7,102 nt of DNA from Peptococcaceae bacterium (GTDB taxonomy: Bacteria > Bacillota > DSM-521 > Neomoorellales > Neomoorellaceae): contig DOLC01000017.1 in assembly GCA_003509545.1 (NCBI GenBank), positions 1 to 7,102 of the forward strand, written 5' to 3'. Shown here in pieces: positions 1 to 5,176 of this stretch. Every line of letters begins with the position of its first letter. Within the stretch, counting starts at the first letter, position 1. Under the pieces are notes generated by a model. That model was not told the origin of the DNA. It searched no databases and saw nothing but the letters and a program-made list of their open reading frames with translations. The position numbers were made by a program, and so were the translations under genes.

Positions 1-165
1 TCCGATCTGCATTGTTTTCCCTCGCTAAGTGGTCCTCGCGGGTCAGCCTACGGCTCAGCCTCGGGCTCGGGCGGGGTTCCCGGCCTATTCAGCATCCTTG
101 CTTCAGAGGCCGGCCTCGGACTTCCTGTCCTCGGCCCCGCCTTCCCTCCTCGGCTTCGCCAAGGC
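1..165. other. Non-coding pyrimidine-rich stretch with recurrent CTCGG motifs
   Basis: No credible gene is seen here. Short open frames run through it, but their translations are Arg/Pro/Ser-rich and resemble no family I know. The + strand is rich in C and T. The hexamer CCTCGG occurs at 59-64, 114-119, 129-134 and 148-153, with GCTCGG at 65-70 and again at 175-180 inside the adjoining repeat. GGCCGGCC at 108-115 is an 8-bp palindrome. The stretch leads directly into the repeat copy at 166-253 and may be part of a longer decayed or composite repeat. I see no tRNA, rRNA or end of an upstream his gene. Confidence 0.5.
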
Positions 166-253
166 TGCTCATCCGCTCGGACCAAATCGCTCGCAGGGGA
201 GAAATGCCGGCCTGTTGTTTTCATCCTTCTGCCGGTGCAGCACCGGCGGCATG
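166..253 (+). repeat. Left copy of a dispersed ~88-bp repeat (inverted relative to the copy at 6905-6991)
   Basis: Aligned by eye to the reverse complement of 6905-6991, it matches at about 85% of positions with a single one-base gap. The longest exact blocks are 18 bases (TCGGACCAAATCGCTCGC, 177-194) and 15 bases (TTTTCATCCTTCTGC, 218-232), and the inner end GGCGGCATG is also shared. Weaker similarity appears to run a further dozen bases toward hisD (to about 265). This copy contains a perfect 8-bp palindrome with a one-base centre (231-247, GCCGGTGC-A-GCACCGGC) that the other copy keeps only partly. It lies outside the his promoter. The family identity is unknown; a REP/MITE-like interspersed element is the likeliest reading. 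Confidence 0.8.
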
Positions 254-266
254 AACGTCTTCCGAC

Positions 267-287
267 AGGAGAAGAGTATTTTCTCCT
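267..287 (+). promoter_or_regulatory. Perfect inverted repeat upstream of the his promoter (candidate operator or weak terminator)
   Basis: AGGAGAA (267-273) and TTCTCCT (281-287) are exact reverse complements around a 7-base centre. An extra A-T pair and a G-U pair could extend the RNA stem to 9 bp. The right arm overlaps the expected -35 position of the promoter whose -10 lies at 302-307, which would suit a repressor site. The following AATTTCTTTT (288-297) is T-rich, so on the + strand it could instead end transcription entering from the left. The sequence does not decide between these roles. Confidence 0.5.
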
Positions 288-307
288 AATTTCTTTTCTG
301 TTATAAT
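279..307 (+). promoter_or_regulatory. Extended -10 promoter for the his operon
   Basis: TATAAT at 302-307 matches the sigma-70/sigma-A -10 consensus exactly and is preceded by TG with one intervening base (299-300), the extended -10 motif. With a 17-bp spacer the -35 would be TTTTCT (279-284), a poor match to TTGACA, which is acceptable when the -10 is extended. It implies a start near 313-316 and a leader of about 55-58 nt before hisD, too short for a T-box or a leader-peptide attenuator. Another TATAAT lies at 333-338 without a good -35, and CCGACA (262-267) with CCTAAT (285-290, 17-bp spacer) is a weaker alternative pair. Confidence 0.7.
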
Positions 308-370
308 GTTCCCGTAGTCGGCAACCGTTCTTTATAATATTTTCAGCAGTGGGGAAGAGAGGTAAGGCCC

Positions 371-1696
371 GTGGTCCTACGCCTCATAGAAGGGGAGGAT
401 GTATCCTGGCAGGGCTTGTGGGAGGGGAGGCTGGCCGCCCAGGAAGAGGCCGCCCGCCAGGTACGCTCCATTGTGGAGGCAGTTCGCAGCCGAGGACAGG
501 CTGCGGTCTTTGCTTACACCCAGGAGTTAGACCGTGTTTCCTTAACCGAAGAAACCTTCCGCGTAAAGCCGGAAGAGATCGAGGCGGCCTACGACGAGGC
601 GGAACCTTTGCTGTTGGCCGCCATCAGGCGGGCCGCGTCCAACATTGTAAATTACCACCGGCGCCAGCTGGACAACTCCTGGCTCACCACCGATGAGGAC
701 GGTAATGTCTTGGGACAGCTCTGCCGGCCGTTAAGGCGGGTGGGGGTTTACATACCCGGAGGGACGGCAGCTTACCCTTCTTCGGTGCTCATGACAGCTT
801 TGCCGGCAAAGGTGGCCGGTGTTAAGGAGGTGGCCCTGGCCACACCTCCCCAACCGGACGGCAGTGTGCATCCCCTGATCTTGGTAGCGGCCCGCGAATG
901 CGGGATAGAGGAAATATATAAAATGGGCGGGGCCCAGGCCGTGGCCGCCCTGGCTTACGGTACGGAATTGGTCCCGCGGGTGGACAAGATCGTGGGCCCG
1001 GGCAACCTTTACGTCACCCTGGCCAAGAAGGAAGTGTACGGACGGGTGGATATTGATATGCTGGCCGGGCCGAGCGAAATTGTGGTGGTGGCGGATGCCA
1101 CGGCTCGACCGGATTGGGTGGCAGCCGACCTTCTTTCCCAGGCCGAACATGATCCTTTGGCCGGTGCCGTGCTTATAACTCCGGATAGGGATCTGGCCCG
1201 GGCAGTGATTGTTGAGGTGGAAAGGCAGCTGACAGGCCTACCCCGCCGCGTTATAGCTGCCCAAGCCTTGGAAAACTACGGGGCCGTCATACTGGTGGAT
1301 GATATGCGTCAGGCCCTGGAAGTGGCCAATAGCCTGGCCCCCGAACACCTGGAGCTCTATGTGGCCGATCCGTGGCGGTGGCTGGGGATGGTGACCAACG
1401 CCGGGGCTATATTCCTGGGTCCTTATTCACCCGAACCCCTGGGCGATTACCTGGCCGGTCCCAGCCATGTGTTGCCCACCGGGAGTACGGCCCGTTTTTA
1501 TTCCCCCTTGAGTGTGGATACTTTCCTTAAGAAGAGCAGCCTTATTGCTTATAGCGGTGAAGGCTTAATTAAAGCAGCTCGGGACGTGGAGAAACTGGCC
1601 GAGGCCGAGGGCCTGACGGCCCACGCCCGGGCAGTAGTTCTGCGACGGGAAGAACTGGAAAGGAGTAACGTTGGTGGGAGAGACGCAGGGGATTAG
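371..1696 (+). CDS. hisD: Histidinol dehydrogenase HisD
   Basis: This zinc enzyme carries out the last two steps of histidine synthesis in the cytoplasm, oxidising L-histidinol to L-histidine with two NAD+. The 441-residue product is close to the usual family length of about 430. Visible family blocks are PGGTAAYPSSVLM (129-141), GGAQAVAALAYGT (186-198) and VGPGN (208-212). By position and context the zinc ligands are Gln257 and His260 (SQAEH), Asp359 (GDY) and His418 (TAHAR); the catalytic Glu-His pair is Glu325-His326 in APEHLEL. All key residues known from the E. coli enzyme are present. The start is GTG at 371, with AGAGGT (358-363) seven bases upstream. It is the first gene after the promoter, and its 3' end overlaps hisB. 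No hisG or hisZ precedes it. Confidence 0.97.
   Translation: MVLRLIEGEDVSWQGLWEGRLAAQEEAARQVRSIVEAVRSRGQAAVFAYTQELDRVSLTEETFRVKPEEIEAAYDEAEPLLLAAIRRAASNIVNYHRRQLDNSWLTTDEDGNVLGQLCRPLRRVGVYIPGGTAAYPSSVLMTALPAKVAGVKEVALATPPQPDGSVHPLILVAARECGIEEIYKMGGAQAVAALAYGTELVPRVDKIVGPGNLYVTLAKKEVYGRVDIDMLAGPSEIVVVADATARPDWVAADLLSQAEHDPLAGAVLITPDRDLARAVIVEVERQLTGLPRRVIAAQALENYGAVILVDDMRQALEVANSLAPEHLELYVADPWRWLGMVTNAGAIFLGPYSPEPLGDYLAGPSHVLPTGSTARFYSPLSVDTFLKKSSLIAYSGEGLIKAARDVEKLAEAEGLTAHARAVVLRREELERSNVGGRDAGD
1659..1665 (+). promoter_or_regulatory. Ribosome binding site of hisB, inside the hisD 3' end
   Basis: AAAGGAG lies 5 bases before TTG (1671) and 8 bases before the in-frame GTG (1674). The spacing favours GTG slightly, so the true hisB start may be one codon downstream of the annotated one. 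The site is embedded in the hisD coding sequence, which suggests translational coupling. Confidence 0.7.
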
Positions 1697-2279
1697 CCGG
1701 CGGGGAGCGGTGGCCAGGCGGACCGGGGAGACCGACATTAGGGTGGAGCTGAGCCTGGAGGGCCGGGGCAAGTTCGAAGGCAGCAGTGGTATTGCCTTCT
1801 TGGATCACCTTCTGGCCCAGCTGGCCAAGCACGGCCTTCTGGACCTAAAGGTGGAGGCCAAGGGCGACCTGGAGGTGGACGGTCACCATACGGTAGAAGA
1901 CCTGGGTATCTGCTTGGGGCAGGCCCTGAGCCAGGCCTTGGGGCCTAAAGAGGGTATACACCGCTACGGCAGCGCGTTTATTCCAATGGATGAGGCGCTC
2001 GTTGTGGTGGCCCTGGACGTGAGCGGGCGACCCTACCTGGCTTATGAACTGGAATTGGCTTCCGAACGCCTGGGAGGCTTGGACACCGAGCTGGTGGAGG
2101 AGTTTTTGCGCGCTTTGGTAAACAACAGCGGTTTAACCCTCCATGTAAGGAAGCTGGCCGGCCGCAATAGCCATCACCTGGCAGAGGCCCTTTTTAAAGC
2201 CTTGGGTCGTGCCTTGCGCCAGGCGGTAAGCCTGGATCCCGGAGTTTTGGGAATCCCTTCCACTAAAGGAGTATTGTAG
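1671..2279 (+). CDS. hisB: Imidazoleglycerol-phosphate dehydratase HisB (monofunctional)
   Basis: The product dehydrates imidazole glycerol phosphate to imidazole acetol phosphate, step 6 of histidine synthesis, in the cytoplasm. The family normally forms a manganese-dependent 24-mer. At 202 residues it matches the dehydratase domain alone; the N-terminal histidinol-phosphatase domain of enterobacterial HisB is absent. Diagnostic stretches are FLDHLLAQLAKHG (43-55), DGHHTVEDLG (70-79), GRNSHHLAEALFKA (164-177) and the C-terminal PSTKGVL (196-202). The metal-binding histidine pairs His72-His73 and His168-His169, with Glu76 and Glu172, are intact. The start is TTG at 1671 or GTG at 1674; both overlap the end of hisD, by 26 or 23 nt. 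The stop is followed by a 31-nt gap to hisH. Confidence 0.96.
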   Translation: MVGETQGISRRGAVARRTGETDIRVELSLEGRGKFEGSSGIAFLDHLLAQLAKHGLLDLKVEAKGDLEVDGHHTVEDLGICLGQALSQALGPKEGIHRYGSAFIPMDEALVVVALDVSGRPYLAYELELASERLGGLDTELVEEFLRALVNNSGLTLHVRKLAGRNSHHLAEALFKALGRALRQAVSLDPGVLGIPSTKGVL

Positions 2280-2294
2280 GCATCAATTGGTTAA

Positions 2295-2313
2295 GAGGAA
2301 GTGAAATGGTTTG
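2295..2313 (+). promoter_or_regulatory. Ribosome binding site and TTG start of hisH
   Basis: GAGGAAGTG (2295-2303) precedes a TTG start at 2311. An ATG at 2306 is out of frame, an in-frame TGA occurs at 2302-2304, and the first in-frame ATG (2341) would remove the conserved IIDYRMGN segment. TTG at 2311 is therefore the only start that fits the family. The spacing from GAGG is long at 12 bases, so initiation may be weak or coupled to upstream translation. Confidence 0.7.
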
Positions 2314-2925
2314 CAACCCATCAGCATCATTGACTACCGCATGGGTAACCTCTTAAGCGTACAAAAAGCTCTAGAGGCAGTAGGTTTCCCCGTACGAGTT
2401 ACGGACAGGCCGGACGAGGTGCTGGCTGCGCCCGGGGTTGTCCTTCCGGGGGTAGGAGCCTTTGGGGATGCCATGGAGGCTTTAAAACAGAAGGGCTTGC
2501 AGGAAGCCATCGTAGAAGTCTGCCGGCGTGGTACTCCTTTTTTAGGGATTTGTCTGGGAATGCAGCTTCTTTTTGAGGCCAGCGAGGAAGGCGGCAGGGT
2601 TGAAGGGTTGAACCTACTACCCGGAGTGGTAAAACGCCTGCCCGATGGAGTGAAAATTCCCCATATGGGCTGGAACCAGGTGGATTTTTGCCGGACCAGT
2701 CCCTTGTTTAAGGATATACCTTCCGGGGCCTTTTTTTATTTCGTACATTCCTATCACGTCGAACCCGCAGATCCCGGCGTCACCGTGGGTCTAACGGAGT
2801 ACGGCGGCCAGCTAGTAGCCGCCGTCCAGGCCGGCAATATTTTCGGCGTCCAGTTCCACCCGGAAAAAAGCAGTACCCTGGGGCTGAAAGTGCTGGCCAA
2901 CTTTGGGGAGCTGGTCTATCAATGA
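2311..2925 (+). CDS. hisH: Imidazole glycerol phosphate synthase, glutaminase subunit HisH
   Basis: HisH hydrolyses glutamine and channels ammonia to HisF, which uses it to cleave PRFAR into imidazole glycerol phosphate and AICAR (step 5). The 204 residues form one class-I glutamine amidotransferase domain of normal size. The N-terminus has IIDYRMGNLLSV (6-17), the oxyanion region PGVGAFGDAM (46-55), and the nucleophile Cys81 within GICLGMQLLF (79-88). The catalytic His183 and Glu185 sit in QFHPEKSS (181-188). PHMGWNQV (117-124) is the family segment facing HisF. The start is TTG, fixed by an upstream in-frame stop. Its TGA overlaps the ATG of hisA by four bases (ATGA), so the two are probably translationally coupled. 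HisF, its partner, is encoded two genes downstream. Confidence 0.97.
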   Translation: MQPISIIDYRMGNLLSVQKALEAVGFPVRVTDRPDEVLAAPGVVLPGVGAFGDAMEALKQKGLQEAIVEVCRRGTPFLGICLGMQLLFEASEEGGRVEGLNLLPGVVKRLPDGVKIPHMGWNQVDFCRTSPLFKDIPSGAFFYFVHSYHVEPADPGVTVGLTEYGGQLVAAVQAGNIFGVQFHPEKSSTLGLKVLANFGELVYQ

Positions 2926-3686
2926 TCGTTTTTCCGGCCATTGACTTGCGCCGCGGTCGCTGCGTCCGCCTGTACCAGGGAAGGCCTGAAGAGGAAACGG
3001 TTTATTCTGATGATCCGGTGGCCATAGCCCGGAAATGGGTAGAAGAGGGCGCCTCCTGGCTGCACGTAGTGGACCTGGACGGCGCCTTTGAAGGAAGGAT
3101 ACAGAATTTGGGTGTTATTCGGGAGATCATCAGGGACGCCGGCGTTCCCGTCCAGGTAGGGGGAGGAGTGCGTACCCCCGCGGACATAGACGCTTTGCTC
3201 AAGGCCGGAGCGGCCCGTGTAGTCTTGGGCACCGCGGCGGTGGCCGATCCCGACCTGGTGGCCGGGGCCTGCCGGGTTTACGGAGAAGCGATAGCCGTAG
3301 GTATTGATAGCCGGGACGGGTTGGTGGCCATTAAAGGCTGGGTCACTACCTCCCCGCGTCGGGCGGTGGACCTCGGCCGGGAGATGGCCGACCTGGGAGT
3401 TCGGAGGCTCATCTACACCGATATAAGCCGGGACGGTACCCTTAAAGGTCCGAACTTGGAAGCCATCCGGGAGATGGCTTTGAGCTCCGGCTTGCCGGTT
3501 ATAGCCTCCGGAGGGATAGCCGATTTGCAGGACATAGCCGTCCTGCGGGAACTGGAACCCTTGGGGGTGGAGGGAGTAATTGTGGGCCGCGCCCTTTATA
3601 ACCGCCGGTTCAGTTTGGCAGAGGCATTGGCCGCGGCCGGAGAGGCTAAGGTGGCCTTCAAGGCTGGAGGTGAGAGGCGGTGTTGA
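2922..3686 (+). CDS. hisA: Phosphoribosyl isomerase HisA (ProFAR isomerase)
   Basis: HisA isomerises ProFAR to PRFAR, an Amadori rearrangement (step 4), in the cytoplasm. The 254-residue product has the expected size for a single (beta/alpha)8 barrel. The paired general acid/base residues are Asp8 (PAIDLRRG) and Asp129 (VGIDSRDG), with Thr166 in IYTDISRDGT (164-173). Phosphate-binding turns are visible at GGGVRT (80-85), LGT (102-104), ASGG (195-198) and VGRALY (221-226). KGW (138-140) separates it from HisF. The ATG start overlaps the hisH stop by 4 nt, and the 3' end overlaps hisF by 7 nt. The antisense strand is open over the whole gene, but this is a by-product of codon composition. Confidence 0.97.
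   Translation: MIVFPAIDLRRGRCVRLYQGRPEEETVYSDDPVAIARKWVEEGASWLHVVDLDGAFEGRIQNLGVIREIIRDAGVPVQVGGGVRTPADIDALLKAGAARVVLGTAAVADPDLVAGACRVYGEAIAVGIDSRDGLVAIKGWVTTSPRRAVDLGREMADLGVRRLIYTDISRDGTLKGPNLEAIREMALSSGLPVIASGGIADLQDIAVLRELEPLGVEGVIVGRALYNRRFSLAEALAAAGEAKVAFKAGGERRC
3666..3682 (+). promoter_or_regulatory. Ribosome binding site and GTG start of hisF
   Basis: GGAGGTGA (3666-3673) is a near-perfect Shine-Dalgarno sequence six bases before GTG at 3680. The start lies inside the hisA 3' end and overlaps it by 7 nt. A TTG immediately follows as codon 2, but spacing and the family N-terminus (MxTKRIIPCLDV) favour GTG. Confidence 0.75.
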
Positions 3687-4453
3687 CAAAGCGAATTATT
3701 CCCTGTCTGGATGTGAACCACGGCAGGGTGGTAAAGGGTGTAAATTTCTTAAACTTGCGCGATGCAGGGGACCCGGTAGAGCTGGCGGCCGCGTATGATC
3801 GCGCCGGCGCAGATGAACTCGTGTTTCTGGACATAACGGCTTCGGTTGAGGGGCGAGACATCATGTTGGAGGTGGCCCGCAAGACCGCCGAGCAAGTGTT
3901 TATCCCCTTTACGGTAGGGGGAGGTCTGAGGAGTCTGGAAGACATCCGGCGTATGCTGGCGGCAGGGGCGGACAAGGTATCCATCAACACGGCGGCAGTG
4001 GAAAATCCTCGCCTTGTAGAGGAGGCGGCCCGCCGCTTCGGCAGCCAGTGCATTGTGGTGGCCATCGACGCCAAGAAGCGCGAACCCGGCCGCTGGGAAG
4101 TGGTGACCTACGGCGGCAGGCGACCTACAGGTAAGGACGTCGTTGCCTGGGCCCGGGAGGTGGCTGCCCTAGGGGCAGGAGAGATCCTGCTTACCAGTAT
4201 GGATGCTGATGGTACGCAGGATGGCTATGACCTGGAACTCACGGCAGCGGTGAGCAGCAGCGTAAATATCCCCGTGATAGCGTCCGGTGGAGTGGGTAAC
4301 CTGAAGCACCTGCTGGACGGTTTAACTTTGGGAGGGGCCGATGCCGTGCTGGCGGCTTCCATTTTCCACTTCGGCACCTATACCATTGCTCAGGCTAAGT
4401 CATACCTGGCGGCACGGGGCGTACCGGTACGTCCGGTATATAACGCAGATTAA
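3680..4453 (+). CDS. hisF: Imidazole glycerol phosphate synthase, cyclase subunit HisF
   Basis: HisF is the synthase half of the HisH-HisF complex: it takes ammonia from HisH and turns PRFAR into imidazole glycerol phosphate and AICAR, the latter recycled to purines. The 257 residues form a (beta/alpha)8 barrel paralogous to HisA. The N-terminal KRIIPCLDVNHGRVVKG (4-20) and the catalytic pair Asp11 and Asp130 (VVAIDAKK) are present. Phosphate-binding loops are seen at VGGGLRS (79-85), INTAAV (102-107), LTSMDADGTQDGYD (171-184) and ASGGVGN (201-207). Length and motifs are ordinary. The start is GTG inside the hisA 3' end, and hisIE begins 17 nt after the stop. Both subunits of the complex are encoded in this cluster, with hisA between them, a common bacterial arrangement. 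Confidence 0.98.
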   Translation: MLTKRIIPCLDVNHGRVVKGVNFLNLRDAGDPVELAAAYDRAGADELVFLDITASVEGRDIMLEVARKTAEQVFIPFTVGGGLRSLEDIRRMLAAGADKVSINTAAVENPRLVEEAARRFGSQCIVVAIDAKKREPGRWEVVTYGGRRPTGKDVVAWAREVAALGAGEILLTSMDADGTQDGYDLELTAAVSSSVNIPVIASGGVGNLKHLLDGLTLGGADAVLAASIFHFGTYTIAQAKSYLAARGVPVRPVYNAD

Positions 4454-4470
4454 AACGAGGTGACCTTCCC

Positions 4471-5115
4471 ATGGAGATTTGCCTTCCCGCAGAGCTCAAA
4501 TTCAACCAAGAGGGCCTCATCCCGGCCATCGTCCAGGATGTAGAGACGGGGGAGGTCTTAATGCTGGCCTACATGAACCGCGAAGCTCTTGAGCGTTCCC
4601 TGGCCACCGGCCAGATGTGGTTTTACAGCCGCAGCAGGCAGGAACTGTGGCATAAAGGGGCTACCTCCGGTCATTATCAGCACATCGTAAGCGTTTCCTA
4701 TGACTGTGACGGCGACGCCCTGCTCTTCAAAGTGCGGCAGGAAGGAGTGGCGTGTCATAAAGGCCGTTTTTCCTGCTTCCATAACCCCATACCCCGCTGG
4801 GGCGAGCCTTCGGCGCCGGAGCCGCCCGCCAAGCTGGGAGCCGTGCTGGAAGGGCTTTACGCGGTGATCAAGGAGCGCCAGGCTTTGCGGCCCGAGGGTT
4901 CCTATACAGCCTATCTTTTTAAAGAGGGTCAGGATAAAATTTTAAAGAAGGTGGCCGAGGAGGCGGGAGAGGTGATCATCGCCTCCAAGAACCGGAGTGA
5001 GGCTGAAGTTCTCTACGAACTGGCAGACCTCTACTATCATACCCTCGTTCTCCTCGCCTATCATGGCCTGGGACCGGACCGGCTGGCCGGGGAGCTGAAG
5101 GGCCGCCGCAAGTAA
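4471..5115 (+). CDS. hisIE: Bifunctional PRA-CH cyclohydrolase / PRATP pyrophosphohydrolase HisIE
   Basis: This fusion performs steps 2 and 3: the C-terminal HisE domain removes pyrophosphate from phosphoribosyl-ATP, and the N-terminal HisI domain opens the adenine ring of phosphoribosyl-AMP. In the 214 residues, HisI (about 1-115) shows FYSRSRQELWHKGATSGH (51-68) and DCDGDALL (78-85) with metal-binding Asp78/80/82. Zinc cysteines Cys79, Cys95 and Cys102 sit in the DCD, ACHKG and SCF contexts. HisE (about 120-205) is an all-helical MazG-like domain with KVAEEAGEVIIASKN (160-174) and YELADLYYHTLVLL (182-195) carrying its acidic metal ligands. The start is ATG with GAGGTGA (4457-4463) seven bases upstream. 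It ends in tandem stops (TAATAA) and is the last his gene. Confidence 0.97.
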   Translation: MEICLPAELKFNQEGLIPAIVQDVETGEVLMLAYMNREALERSLATGQMWFYSRSRQELWHKGATSGHYQHIVSVSYDCDGDALLFKVRQEGVACHKGRFSCFHNPIPRWGEPSAPEPPAKLGAVLEGLYAVIKERQALRPEGSYTAYLFKEGQDKILKKVAEEAGEVIIASKNRSEAEVLYELADLYYHTLVLLAYHGLGPDRLAGELKGRRK

Positions 5116-5176
5116 TAAGTTCTCACCCCGCCTACACCTCGGCAACCGGAAGTTTTTCCACAAGGGAGGGTAAGGC
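5116..5176 (+). other. Short hisIE-mcp spacer without a convincing terminator
   Basis: The 61 bases hold no stable hairpin followed by a T-run; the best is a 3-bp CGG-CAA-CCG stem (5140-5148) ahead of GTTTTT. No good sigma-A promoter is visible, and I find no TAAA-N15-GCCGATAA flagellar (sigma-D/28) promoter. The receptor gene's ribosome site GGAGGG (5165-5170) lies six bases before its ATG. Read-through from the his genes into the receptor gene is therefore the simplest reading. TCGGCAACCG (5139-5148) also occurs in the hisD leader at 318-327. Confidence 0.55.

Noticed and set aside
12..289. Two overlapping small open frames on the + strand at the left edge
   Set aside because: The translations are Arg/Pro/Ser-rich without family motifs, there is no clear ribosome site, and they run through the repeat element and the promoter-proximal palindrome.
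307..370. A T-box or histidine leader-peptide attenuator before hisD
   Set aside because: The leader is under 65 nt, with no run of His codons, no T-box core and no terminator after the promoter.
2919..3689. A 256-codon open frame on the minus strand covering all of hisA
   Set aside because: It is exactly antisense to a gene with full catalytic motifs, its translation resembles no known family, and GC-rich codon use commonly keeps this antisense frame open.
5116..5176. A flagellar sigma-D/28 promoter for the receptor gene
   Set aside because: TAAG and CGGCAACC are the only hints, and the spacing of about 20 is too long; the match to the consensus is poor.
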